Source: a virus
IMG/VR virus record: IMGVR_UViG_3300044617_002308
Coordinates: 1-64,000 of that record
DNA length: 64,000 nucleotides
Direction: 5' to 3' (one strand)
Part shown: positions 45,908 to 52,366 of the stretch, one piece after another
Layout: every line of letters begins with the position of its first letter
How positions within the stretch are numbered: position 1 is the first letter of the stretch
Made by a program: the position numbers and the translations under genes
Notes under the pieces: generated by a model
Seen by the model: only the letters and a program-made list of their open reading frames with translations
What the model was told of the DNA's origin: nothing
Database searches by the model: none

Positions 45908-45923
45908 AATTTTGGGGTTTCAT
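44589..45923 (-). CDS. Cytosine-5 DNA methyltransferase (Dcm-like)
   Basis: 444 residues from ATG at 45921-45923 (MKPQNY). Motif I HIGLCAGYGGIEIGL, motif IV GGYPCQPFSAAG with the catalytic Cys, motif VI FENVEGH, motif VIII QRKRVFILA and motif X LLGNGVCVTTGELAYR are all present. It methylates cytosine C5 in DNA using S-adenosylmethionine, probably protecting phage DNA. The target-recognition region (about residues 190-400) is Gly/Arg/Gln-rich and looks out of frame, while another frame over the same bases looks selected (see the next entry). A 19-bp repeat lies 5 nt before the ATG. A second methyltransferase domain is embedded in the giant protein. Confidence 0.85.
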   Translation of the reverse strand: MKPQNYVDNPKTITHIGLCAGYGGIEIGLHRVIRNLRTVALCEIEAFACANLVSKMEAGLMDCAPIWTDLKSFPWAEFRDRVDILTGGYPCQPFSAAGKRLGTEDPRHLWPFIADGIRLLRPRLCYFENVEGHISLGLREVIGELESIGYQTAWGIFSASEVGAPHQRKRVFILAHDQRQRVEELGWQIAGASQFDSAWNDGADAGCGELGDTLRPDGRITDQTEQTGTNGRRQAGDTSCHANIWPSRPGEPQHGWEPPRVVVDAKSQRANRRLDLCVEERRPRPALQPKSDNTGREDGPMGNAPQRQDHGREPRDMGSEAGQGRCGDHAADGAGEVLGHPNSPRPQERTGQRGAGIQGTHADGGEDAERQTQPSLGGDAPSGPARLDEPGLPALGDSELAEIYEWMERCTNRTDELRLLGNGVCVTTGELAYRTLFSELCRND

Positions 45924-45928
45924 AATGT

Positions 45929-45947
45929 TTGCCAATCGTCTCGGCAA
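45929..45947 (-). promoter_or_regulatory. Copy of the 19-bp oriented repeat with perfect dyad ends
   Basis: Minus-strand TTGCCGAGACGATTGGCAA, with exact TTGCC/GGCAA arms. It fills the gap between the SSB-like gene and the methyltransferase ATG (5 nt away). Confidence 0.7.
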
Positions 45948-45949
45948 GA

Positions 45950-46261
45950 TCAAAACGGAATGTCGTCGCCGGCGTCGTCCTGGGCGCGGCCTTCGTAGCG
46001 TTGGGCGGGGGGTTTGGAGCGGGCGGGTTGCTCGTTTTCCCAGCCGAATTTTTTCTTGGCGCTGCCGATGTAAATTTTCGGAGACTTGGCGGTGCGCTCC
46101 TCTTTGGTTTGCGCCATGCTCACGCTGGCATCGTTGCCGAATTTGTCCGGCTCGTCGTTGAGCCAGATGTCGGCATCGAGGTAGGTGCCTTTTTCGCCCT
46201 TGAAGAGGCGGTTTTTGTCGATTTTGGTGACGTCGATTTTGATGGTGATGAGTTTGCTCAT
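45950..46261 (-). CDS. SSB-like single-stranded-DNA-binding protein
   Basis: 103 residues. The N-terminus ITIKIDVTKIDKNRLFKGEKGTYLDADIWL and AKSPKIYIGSAKKKFGW form a small beta-rich domain of a type found in phages and plasmids. The C-terminus is a flexible Arg/Gln/Asp region ending GDDIPF. An acidic tail ending DDIPF is the partner-binding tip of bacterial SSB, so this protein likely coats single-stranded DNA and recruits host or phage replication proteins. It lies one small gene downstream of the helicase. Confidence 0.65.
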   Translation of the reverse strand: MSKLITIKIDVTKIDKNRLFKGEKGTYLDADIWLNDEPDKFGNDASVSMAQTKEERTAKSPKIYIGSAKKKFGWENEQPARSKPPAQRYEGRAQDDAGDDIPF

Positions 46262-46443
46262 GGTTGGTTTTGATTTTGGTTTTTGGTTGGTTCGGGGTTG
46301 GGAAAATAGGTGTCGCGGAGTTCCACGGCGCGGCGGTAGGCGGCTTCAGCCTGCGGGTAGCGGGCGGTCTCCTTGGACTCCCAGATTTTTGCGCAGAATT
46401 CCAAGTCCAGACTGGCGGCCTCGTAGACGAGATCGGTGTTCAT
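46258..46443 (-). CDS. Very small helical protein
   Basis: 61 residues from ATG at 46441-46443. MNTDLVYEAASLDLEFCAKIWES, RYPQAEAAYRRAVELRDTYF and a Pro/Asn/Gln tail. The start overlaps the helicase stop and the end overlaps the SSB-like start (ATGA both sides). Unknown function, likely replication-associated by position. Confidence 0.45.
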   Translation of the reverse strand: MNTDLVYEAASLDLEFCAKIWESKETARYPQAEAAYRRAVELRDTYFPNPEPTKNQNQNQP

Positions 46444-47708
46444 GCTTCGGGGGCCTCCTCGAAGCGGCTGATTTCGCCGCGCATGGTGACCGGGATCGTG
46501 ACTCCGCGCTGACCGCGGCGGTTTTTGTCCACGACGATGATCGGGGAGCCGTCGTGCCAGATGTTCACCACGGCGTCGGCATGGTGGCCGATCGCGCGGC
46601 TTTCGCGCAGGCGGCCTTCCTCGTTGAGTTGGCTGGCCGTCAAAACGACGCTGCGGGTTTTCAGCGCCGTGAGTTTCAAGCGGCGGGCGAGTTCGCTGAT
46701 CGCTTGTTCCCGGCTGTCGGCCTTCGGCATGGTGACGATTTGCAGGTAGTCCACGACGATCATGTCGGCCTTGCCGGTTAAGGCGAGCCGGTGGGCCTCG
46801 GCGTCGATCTCGCCCACCTCGGAGAGTGTGTCGTGGATCGTGAGGGGCATCCGCATCAGGCGGCCCAGGGCGTTGGAAAGTTCGTGGCCGGTCGCGATGT
46901 TGCGCTGGTCTGTGGCTTGAAGGATGTCCCGCGCGCCTTCCACTCGCTTGCCGATCAGGTTCGCGGCCATGCGTCGCAGGATCGCCTTCGCGGGCATTTC
47001 CAAGGAAAAGATCGCCACGTTTTTGTTGTCCTCCAAGGCTTTCAACGCGGCTTGGTAGAGCAGAATGCTCTTGCCGCCGCCGGTGTCGGCCCCGACGACG
47101 AGCATTTCGCCGCGCATCATTCCGCCGTGAAATGCCTTGTCGAGCGCCGGGATGCCGGTGCTGAAAGTTTCCAGCGGGGTTTTCTGCTCCAGGTCGTCGA
47201 TGAGTTCGGCCAAGTGCTCCTTGATCGTTTTGGCTTCGGCCACGTTGTCTTGGGCGGCTGTGGCGATTGTCTCGGCAAGGGTGGAGAGTTCCGTGCGCAT
47301 CCGGCGGATGTCGGGTTCGGCCTCCTCCCATGCGGCCAGCGCGTCGCGGTAGCCTTTGGCCTTGGCTAGTTGCCGGCGGTAGTCCGCGGCCACGGACTGC
47401 GCGATCGTGCCGGGACCATGGAGCGCTGTGCGGAAAATCTCCATCACGCCCTCGGTGCCGCCGCAGAAGTCCAGCTTGCCGGTCGTCTCAAGCTCGGAAA
47501 TGGCCTGTATCGCACTGCAAGTGCCGCTCCGCTGGTGGACCCTTTCTATGGCCCCGAAAAGCGTCCTGTGGGCATCCAGCGCGAAAAGCGAGGCATCCCA
47601 CGGAAGGGAGGAAAAGATATCGGGATCGGTGACGATGAGCCCCAGGGCCGCGGCCTCGGCGGTTTTGGCGATGGGGACGGATTTTGTGGTGTCGGGTTGG
47701 GTTTTCAC
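46440..47708 (-). CDS. dnaB: Replicative DNA helicase, DnaB family
   Basis: 422 residues from GTG at 47706-47708, chosen because it overlaps the upstream stop as GTGA; the longer open frame upstream is not protein-like. An N-terminal helical domain (about 1-150) is followed by a RecA-like core: Walker A GADTGGGKSILLYQ, Walker B MIVVDYLQIV, LTASQLNEEGRLRESRAIG, and the arginine-finger region VDKNRRGQRG. The hexamer unwinds the replication fork 5' to 3'. It is paired with the putative initiator/loader encoded immediately upstream. Confidence 0.9.
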   Translation of the reverse strand: MKTQPDTTKSVPIAKTAEAAALGLIVTDPDIFSSLPWDASLFALDAHRTLFGAIERVHQRSGTCSAIQAISELETTGKLDFCGGTEGVMEIFRTALHGPGTIAQSVAADYRRQLAKAKGYRDALAAWEEAEPDIRRMRTELSTLAETIATAAQDNVAEAKTIKEHLAELIDDLEQKTPLETFSTGIPALDKAFHGGMMRGEMLVVGADTGGGKSILLYQAALKALEDNKNVAIFSLEMPAKAILRRMAANLIGKRVEGARDILQATDQRNIATGHELSNALGRLMRMPLTIHDTLSEVGEIDAEAHRLALTGKADMIVVDYLQIVTMPKADSREQAISELARRLKLTALKTRSVVLTASQLNEEGRLRESRAIGHHADAVVNIWHDGSPIIVVDKNRRGQRGVTIPVTMRGEISRFEEAPEA

Positions 47709-48409
47709 AGGCAGGAGGCGGCGCGGGGTTTCACAAAGGGAGTTCTGACAATTGTTCCGGCAGGGGTGGTTTTGGGCGGGAAGATTCCCTGCCAGCCGTT
47801 GGCGATGGTTTCGGTGATCGCGGCGATGGCCATGTCGTGGCCCCACTCGGAGAGTTTTTTGAGTTGGGCGGTGATGCTGGCGGTTTGGAGGGGTTTCATG
47901 CGTGCCGTCTTGCGGTAGGCGATGTAGCCGTCCCATGCCTTGCGGAAAGCGATTGTCTGGAGGTTCACCGGGAATTCCACCTCTGCCTCTCTTTTATTAT
48001 TATTATCTTCTCTTATCTTATCTAGTAACGCTTCATCCGTTACCTCGGTAACTTTTCGAGCGTTACTTTTCGCCTTGGATTTTCGGACTCGTTCTTTCGT
48101 AAGAGTTCTAGTTTTAGCCCCTTCGGAAAGATGCCGATCAAAGTGGGGGATTTCGAGAGAGCCTGAGCGGTCTCGAAGCCAGCCAACCTTGAGGAGCGCA
48201 TCCGTCATACCAGTGTGCCCGATGACAAAATCGAGCGTTACCTTGGTAACGCCGCGAGCGTTACCGTCGAGGATCTGGTCGTCACACCACATCCAAAATT
48301 TTACACACAGTCCAAAGGCGTGGACAGGGTGGATATTCAGCTCCTCGGAAAGAGCCAGCACCTCGGGTTTGTGAAGGGTGGCTTTTTCCACTTTGATCCA
48401 GTCGCTCAT
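47705..48409 (-). CDS. Phage replication initiator / helicase-loading protein
   Basis: 234 residues from ATG at 48407-48409. MSDWIKVEKATLHKPEVLALS...VHAFGLCVKFWMWCDDQ is the N-terminal winged-helix pattern of phage replisome-organiser (gpO/DnaD-like) proteins. A Lys/Arg-rich linker (KERVRKSKAKSNARK) follows, then RKAWDGYIAYRKTARMKPLQ...WGHDMAIAAITETIANGWQGIF, a typical partner-binding C-terminus. It probably binds the phage origin and recruits the DnaB protein encoded downstream. The DNA encoding the linker is AT-rich with a TTATTATTATT stretch near 47997, a candidate unwinding element. Confidence 0.7.
   Translation of the reverse strand: MSDWIKVEKATLHKPEVLALSEELNIHPVHAFGLCVKFWMWCDDQILDGNARGVTKVTLDFVIGHTGMTDALLKVGWLRDRSGSLEIPHFDRHLSEGAKTRTLTKERVRKSKAKSNARKVTEVTDEALLDKIREDNNNKREAEVEFPVNLQTIAFRKAWDGYIAYRKTARMKPLQTASITAQLKKLSEWGHDMAIAAITETIANGWQGIFPPKTTPAGTIVRTPFVKPRAASCL
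47745..47762 (-). promoter_or_regulatory. Weak copy of the 19-bp repeat ahead of the helicase gene
   Basis: Minus-strand TGCCGGAACAATTGTCAG, with three or four changes from consensus. It lies in the end of the initiator gene, 36 nt before the helicase GTG. Confidence 0.3.
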
Positions 48410-48861
48410 GGCGCAACCTCCGCCGCCGGCGCTTCGGCCTCGGCCCCGCGCTTCCAGGAGAAAGGCAGACGCTCGCCCTCGGGCAGGAGCCAGAGGTGGC
48501 GCATGTTGGCGATTTTCACCTCGTCGCTCTGCGGAGGGAAGACTTCGATCGCCTCGCGCTCGGCAAAGCCGCATTCGTTTTTGATCCGCTGCATTTCCTC
48601 CCACGAAATCCCGTCCTGCCACATGCCGTCCTTGTTGAGAGCCGTGCGGCACAGAGAAATGCGGGTCACGCCCGCGGGATCGTCGTGGATTTGGGCGCAG
48701 TAGTCGCGGGATCGCCAGACGGCGCTCACCGTGCCGGGGTTTGCCTCCTCGGCCTCCTCGGTCCAGTCCTCGCGGGGGATCGGCCGCATTTCGCGGCCAA
48801 ATTGGCGGTTCTGGAGCTTCAGGAATTTGCGTTTCAGGGAAAGCTCTTGGTTTTTTTTCAT
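48406..48861 (-). CDS. DUF7694-like phage protein
   Basis: 151 residues. The pattern VWRSRDYCAQIHDD...RISLCRTALN...WQDGISWEEMQRIKNECGF...AIEVFPPQSDEVKIANMRHLWLL is the signature of a small domain (DUF7694) common in phage genomes. Its function is unknown. A basic N-terminus (KKNQELSLKRKFLKLQNRQF) and an Ala/Glu tail flank it. Coupled to the initiator gene by ATGA. Confidence 0.65.
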   Translation of the reverse strand: MKKNQELSLKRKFLKLQNRQFGREMRPIPREDWTEEAEEANPGTVSAVWRSRDYCAQIHDDPAGVTRISLCRTALNKDGMWQDGISWEEMQRIKNECGFAEREAIEVFPPQSDEVKIANMRHLWLLPEGERLPFSWKRGAEAEAPAAEVAP

Positions 48862-48865
48862 GGGT

Positions 48866-49198
48866 TCAGTTGTTTTGGGTTTGGGTTTTGATCAGAATGA
48901 GTTCGCTGAGTTTTTTCTGCGCCTCCACGGTCGTCACCTTGTCGAGGGCGGCGAGCGCGATCATTTTGCAGATCACCACCTCCTCCTCGGCCTTCTTGGC
49001 GCGGGTCTTCCAGTATTTGCGCCCGCGGGCGAGGCCGGTGGCGGCTTTGGACAGGCACTCCATGCGGTCGGCGGCGTCCAGGCAGAGAGCCTTGGTTTGG
49101 GCAACCATCTCCGCCATGGTGTCCTCCGGCGCGGGCACTTCGATGTTTTGCCCGAGCGTGCGCAGGGCAAGATAGATATTGTGGGTGGGGTTGTTCAT
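48866..49198 (-). CDS. Small helical protein
   Basis: 110 residues from ATG at 49196-49198. MNNPTHNIYLALRTLGQNIEVPAPEDTM..., then RKYWKTRAKKAEEEVVICKMIALAALDKVTTVEAQKKL. Helical, weakly amphipathic. No family recognised. Confidence 0.5.
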   Translation of the reverse strand: MNNPTHNIYLALRTLGQNIEVPAPEDTMAEMVAQTKALCLDAADRMECLSKAATGLARGRKYWKTRAKKAEEEVVICKMIALAALDKVTTVEAQKKLSELILIKTQTQNN

Positions 49199-49395
49199 GC
49201 TTCGTAATTCTTGTGGGTGAGGTGCCAGTATTTGCAAAATGGGCAGCGGTAAACGCGCAGGCGCAGGTTGCGGTTGCGGCGGGCGCGCTGGAGGCCCGCG
49301 CGGTGTCTTTCCGCGCTGCTGGGGCTCGGATACCGGCGTTTTGCGGCGCATTGGCTTTCGTAGGCTCCGGGGGCGGTAAATTCGGCGGCTTTCAT
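49195..49395 (-). CDS. Small zinc-finger-like protein
   Basis: 66 residues from ATG at 49393-49395. KAAEFTAPGAYESQCAAKRRYPSP and YRCPFCKYWHLTHKNY give one CxxC with a WHLTH end, the pattern of a widespread phage mini-protein that probably binds zinc and nucleic acid. The middle is rich in Arg (ERHRAGLQRARRNRNLRLR). Confidence 0.6.
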   Translation of the reverse strand: MKAAEFTAPGAYESQCAAKRRYPSPSSAERHRAGLQRARRNRNLRLRVYRCPFCKYWHLTHKNYEA

Positions 49396-50039
49396 GGAAT
49401 GTAGGATTCTTTGAGCCAAGGATTCTCCTCGCCGATCCGCTCCAACCGCTGGGCCGTGCCGATAAATTGCTCGCCATCAAGATAAATGCTCAAGCGGCTG
49501 AACAGCCAATGGGCTGTGCGCTTGAGGGCGGCGAGTTCATCCTGCAACTCGTTGCATTTCTTCCTGTTTTCGTTCAACTGGGCTTCTTGAAACTTGAAAA
49601 GTTCCCGTCGAAATTCCAACGCCTCCCGCGCCTCGTCGCGCTCGCGCTCAAGGAGGCGGGCCACCTCAGTCGGCACCATGTATTCGCCAGAAAAAGCCAT
49701 GCGCTCGGCTTGGTTGCTTACAGGCGTATCGGCGTTTTCGTCGGCGTCCAGTTCGGCGCACAAGCGCGTGGCTTCGGCGAGGGGAAGGTGGATCGTGTCG
49801 CTCATGGCTTTTTCTGCCATCATCGGCACATCGTCGCCCATCAACCATTCTGCCGAAAAACCCGTTATACCTTGAAATAAAACAGCCTTTTCGTATTGAA
49901 GCTCTGTTTGACCGCAGGATACTTTTGTAAGCCACGAACGGCTAACGCCAGATTTATCAATTAAATAACTTGGTTTTCCCTTCGGACCAAGTTTGTGGCG
50001 CATTATCGCAAACCGCGTTTTAAGTTTTGAAACGGCCAT
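49392..50039 (-). CDS. Putative phage regulator with Cro/CI-like N-terminus
   Basis: 215 residues from ATG at 50037-50039 (1-nt overlap, TGATG). The first 70 residues, FAIMRHKLGPKGKPSYLIDKSGV...SRSWLTKVSCGQTELQYEKA...GFSAEWLMGDD, fit a Cro/CI-type helix-turn-helix domain with the usual last helix and WLxxG-like end. A long coiled coil follows (LLERERDEAREALEFRRELF). It is the only full-length HTH regulator in the window and therefore a candidate repressor for the 19-bp sites. It lacks a recognisable LexA/CI-type protease domain. Confidence 0.55.
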   Translation of the reverse strand: MAVSKLKTRFAIMRHKLGPKGKPSYLIDKSGVSRSWLTKVSCGQTELQYEKAVLFQGITGFSAEWLMGDDVPMMAEKAMSDTIHLPLAEATRLCAELDADENADTPVSNQAERMAFSGEYMVPTEVARLLERERDEAREALEFRRELFKFQEAQLNENRKKCNELQDELAALKRTAHWLFSRLSIYLDGEQFIGTAQRLERIGEENPWLKESYIP

Positions 50040-50503
50040 CACTCCAGCCCTCCTTTGCGGTTGCGCCCAGAGGCATTCCATTTTTTTGCCTCCAAAAGTT
50101 GAAGTATTGCAATGACATCGGCCACGCCGTGGACGACATGGACGATCCAGCCGTCGTCGCGCATTTTGTCGTGCCGCTCCAGTTGCTCGGGCCGGGGCTT
50201 GCAGCCTTGGGCCTTCACCTCGAAAGCCAGCGCGTGCCCGCGGAAGGCCAAGGTGAAGTCCGGCCAGCCCTCGGGGAGCAGGCTGCGCTTGTTCATGGGT
50301 GGGCAGATGAATTGCAAGCCCCTCATTCGCAGGTAGCCGGCGATTTCCTTCTGCGCGTGCTTCTCGGTTTTCTTGTTGAGTTCTTGCCGGATTTCCTCGG
50401 CGGTTTTCCCGGCGTTCGGGTGGCCCACCGCCTTGGCGTGGGACGCGCGGTCCTCGGGGGACATGCAGCGCAAGATGTTGTCGGGCAGGACTTCGGATTT
50501 CAC
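50039..50503 (-). CDS. VRR-NUC type nuclease
   Basis: 154 residues. A helical N-terminus (AKAVGHPNAGKTAEEIRQELNKK) is followed by GWPDFTLAFRGHALAFEVKAQGCKPRPEQLERHDKMRDDGW and VVHGVADVIAIL. These are the PD...ExK...Q elements of the VRR-NUC/PD-(D/E)XK family, which includes phage Holliday-junction-like and recombination nucleases. It lies in the recombination and replication block. Confidence 0.8.
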   Translation of the reverse strand: MKSEVLPDNILRCMSPEDRASHAKAVGHPNAGKTAEEIRQELNKKTEKHAQKEIAGYLRMRGLQFICPPMNKRSLLPEGWPDFTLAFRGHALAFEVKAQGCKPRPEQLERHDKMRDDGWIVHVVHGVADVIAILQLLEAKKWNASGRNRKGGLE

Positions 50504-50715
50504 TTTTTCCCTTTCTCCTTGGCTTTGCGTTCTGCGGCCTCCTCCTTGAGGATGTCGGCCAAGTGTTTCATGCGCCAGAGATCAAGCTCCTCCCAGCCGA
50601 CATCGAGAATTTGCGAGGCCGCGCGGATCGCCGCGAGGCTCTGGAAAATGCGTTCCAGTTGATCTTCCGCCGCCGAGAGGCGGGACTGGAGTTGTTGGTA
50701 GGTTGGTTTTTTCAT
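50500..50715 (-). CDS. Small coiled-coil protein
   Basis: 71 residues. MKKPTYQQLQSRLSAAEDQLERIFQSLAAIR..., ending in KEEAAERKAKEKGKK. A single coiled coil with a basic tail; ATGA overlaps on both sides. Unknown function. Confidence 0.5.
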   Translation of the reverse strand: MKKPTYQQLQSRLSAAEDQLERIFQSLAAIRAASQILDVGWEELDLWRMKHLADILKEEAAERKAKEKGKK

Positions 50716-51017
50716 GCGTATATTCCTGGCACCACGCCGCGTTTTGGGAGTTCAATGGTTTTCGGGACTGTGTAGCCGCATTTTGTGCAAACGGCGTTTT
50801 CATGGCCAAATATCCAGTTGTGATCGTGTGTTCCTTTTCCGTTTTTGTTTACGGCATTTGAAAGAAACCGGCCCTTTCTCTCTTGAATTGCGCCGATACT
50901 GCTTGAGCCCGGCAAACTGCCGGATTCTGTTTGTGCGCCAGAATCTGGGCGCATGGCCTTCCAATCCGAAGCCCAGCCTGTTCCGCCTTTTCGTTTTAAC
51001 GGGGATGTTTTATTCAT
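50712..51017 (-). CDS. Small protein with a CxxC-like finger
   Basis: 101 residues from ATG at 51015-51017. Ser/Gly/Lys-rich, with HDHNWIFGHENAVCTKCGYTV near the end as a possible one-sided zinc site. No family recognised. Coupled by ATGA to the mini-protein before it. Confidence 0.45.
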   Translation of the reverse strand: MNKTSPLKRKGGTGWASDWKAMRPDSGAQTESGSLPGSSSIGAIQERKGRFLSNAVNKNGKGTHDHNWIFGHENAVCTKCGYTVPKTIELPKRGVVPGIYA

Positions 51018-51148
51018 GGCTTCGCTTCCTGTCCGCACAACGGGCAGAGGTTCAGGTTCGGTTGGGCGGCTTCGTGCCAGTAGAGGGCGCAGGCCCCGAG
51101 GTAGAGCAGCACCAGCATTGCGCCGGCGGCGATGGCGGAGGGTTTCAT
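51014..51148 (-). CDS. 44-residue mini-protein with lipobox-like or membrane segment
   Basis: ATG at 51146-51148 and TGA at 51014-51016, both in 4-nt overlaps with neighbours, which supports it as real. MKPSAIAAGAMLVLLYLGACALYW is a hydrophobic N-terminus with an L-G-A-C lipobox-like site. The tail contains CPLCG. It is either a small lipoprotein (compare Rz1-type outer spanins) or a one-span membrane peptide with a zinc-knuckle tail. Confidence 0.45.
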   Translation of the reverse strand: MKPSAIAAGAMLVLLYLGACALYWHEAAQPNLNLCPLCGQEAKP

Positions 51149-51303
51149 AGTTCGTCAAATTCCTCCCGGCGCATCATGCGTTCGCGCTCCCGGCGGCGCA
51201 TGTTTTGCCAGCGAATGCGTTCCTCCCATTTCCCGAGGCTGTAGCTCACAAAGGCGCTGGCCAGCGTGAGCAAAAGCAGGCCGATGGCGAATGACAGCGT
51301 CAT
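51145..51303 (-). CDS. 52-residue single-span membrane protein
   Basis: ATG at 51301-51303 with ATGA overlaps on both sides. MTLSFAIGLLLLTLASAFVSYSLG is a transmembrane helix, followed by a strongly charged helix (RIRWQNMRRRERERMMRREEF). Topology resembles a small inner-membrane spanin or holin-like peptide. It is placed directly before the lipobox mini-protein, a pairing reminiscent of Rz/Rz1, but the location in the replication block argues for caution. Confidence 0.45.
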   Translation of the reverse strand: MTLSFAIGLLLLTLASAFVSYSLGKWEERIRWQNMRRRERERMMRREEFDEL

Positions 51304-51605
51304 GGTTGGGCCTCCTTCACGGCGGGCACGGCGGGGTATTCCAGCCAATGGGTGACGGGTTCGTTCACGGCGTCGCCGGAAATGAATTTCCACGCGCCGT
51401 CGTCGGCCAGGAAGCCGGTCCATTCCTCCCCGCACAGCAGGGCCATGAGGACATTCTTGCCCTCCTCGGGGAGTTCGTGGCGGGCGTCGCGCCAGCGGCA
51501 AATCGCGAGGTGGCTGCCGGACGGGGCGGTAATCGAACCAATCCAGACCGTCTCGCCATGGCCGCGGATGAGTTCATCGGGCTTGTCGATAATGGGGTTT
51601 GTCAT
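51300..51605 (-). CDS. DUF551-like protein
   Basis: 101 residues from ATG at 51603-51605. LPEEGKNVLMALLCGEEWTGFLADDGAWKFISG...PVTHWLEYPAVP matches the LPExGxxVLV...W...VTHWxxLPxxP pattern of DUF551, a small domain frequent in phages and prophages with unknown function. Confidence 0.65.
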   Translation of the reverse strand: MTNPIIDKPDELIRGHGETVWIGSITAPSGSHLAICRWRDARHELPEEGKNVLMALLCGEEWTGFLADDGAWKFISGDAVNEPVTHWLEYPAVPAVKEAQP

Positions 51606-51919
51606 TGGGCTCCTTCCCAAACGGCGACGGGCCGTGCGTGGCACTCGGGGCGGGTGCTGTTCACCCATTTTCCCGTGCGGCGGATCACTCCGCTGCGGGC
51701 CAAGCTCATCATGGTGGCCCCGAGGGCGCGCGGCTCGGGCGGCTGGCCGTCCAGGCGGCTCCACACTTCGTCGGTGGTAAACTCGCCGCCGCGGCGGGCG
51801 AGAGTTTCGACGACATGCCGGAGCGCGGTGCGCCATTCGGGCGGGGTGCTTTTGGCCACTTTGGCCACCGCCCGGTCGCGGGCGGCGGTGCTTTGGAAGA
51901 GGTCGAGTTGGGCGATCAT
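51602..51919 (-). CDS. Winged-helix-like small protein
   Basis: 105 residues from ATG at 51917-51919 (MIAQLDLFQST). TALRHVVETLARRGGEFTTDEVWSRL...PRALGATMMSLARSGVIRRTGKWV reads as a winged helix like those found in small phage DNA-binding proteins that follow a QLDLF start. Likely DNA- or protein-interaction role. Confidence 0.55.
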   Translation of the reverse strand: MIAQLDLFQSTAARDRAVAKVAKSTPPEWRTALRHVVETLARRGGEFTTDEVWSRLDGQPPEPRALGATMMSLARSGVIRRTGKWVNSTRPECHARPVAVWEGAQ

Positions 51920-52074
51920 GAGCGAACCTCCAATTCTTTTGTGTCGAACTCCCGGTCGCGGACTTGGCCGTGCAAGCGCACCCAGGCTTTTTTGCCTTCG
52001 ATGCGTTTCACAACGCCATGCCGACAAGACTGAGGTCGCGGGTGCTTGGTGCGAACGTAGGTTCCAACTTTCAT
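51916..52074 (-). CDS. 52-residue protein with SH3-like fold
   Basis: ATG at 52072-52074 and TGA at 51916-51918, with ATGA overlaps on both sides. MKVGTYVRTKHPR, GVVKRIEGKKAWVRLHGQ and REFDTKELEV form five short strands with a GxV-x(5)-GKKAWV centre, the pattern of KOW/SH3-like small barrels. Probably a nucleic-acid or protein adaptor; unknown. Confidence 0.5.
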   Translation of the reverse strand: MKVGTYVRTKHPRPQSCRHGVVKRIEGKKAWVRLHGQVRDREFDTKELEVRS

Positions 52075-52355
52075 TTCAGTCCCTCCGGTTGGGCTGCGGC
52101 TTCGAGTCGGGTGATCTCGGCTTCGATCGCGGCGAGCCTGCGCCAGTCGGCGCGGGTGTAGGGGTTGCGCATGTCGAATTCCGCGCGTTGGAATTCGCCA
52201 TTCGCGAAGTGAATTCGGGTGCCGCCTTCGTAGGCGAATTCATGCCGATGTTCGTGGGTGCTGATGCCGTTGTAGTGCGTCGTCACTTGTGTGTGCGTGC
52301 TGCTGATCAGTTCCATTTTGGGCAGGCTGATCCGGTAGGGCGTCGGGTCTTCCAT
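52071..52355 (-). CDS. Small hypothetical protein
   Basis: 94 residues from ATG at 52353-52355. This is one of few genes here with a good Shine-Dalgarno-like AAAGGA 7 nt ahead. Beta-rich middle (TQVTTHYNGISTHEHRHEFAYEGG) and a helical end (DWRRLAAIEAEITRLEAA). Separated by 11 bp from the exonuclease gene, so not in a 4-nt overlap. Unknown function. Confidence 0.5.
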   Translation of the reverse strand: MEDPTPYRISLPKMELISSTHTQVTTHYNGISTHEHRHEFAYEGGTRIHFANGEFQRAEFDMRNPYTRADWRRLAAIEAEITRLEAAAQPEGLK

Positions 52356-52366
52356 GGTGGTTCCTT

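Noticed and set aside
46440-47936. Upstream-extended start of the DnaB gene at 47936
   Set aside because: The extra N-terminal residues are His/Arg/Pro-rich, overlap the initiator gene by over 200 bp in another frame and have no helicase-like character.
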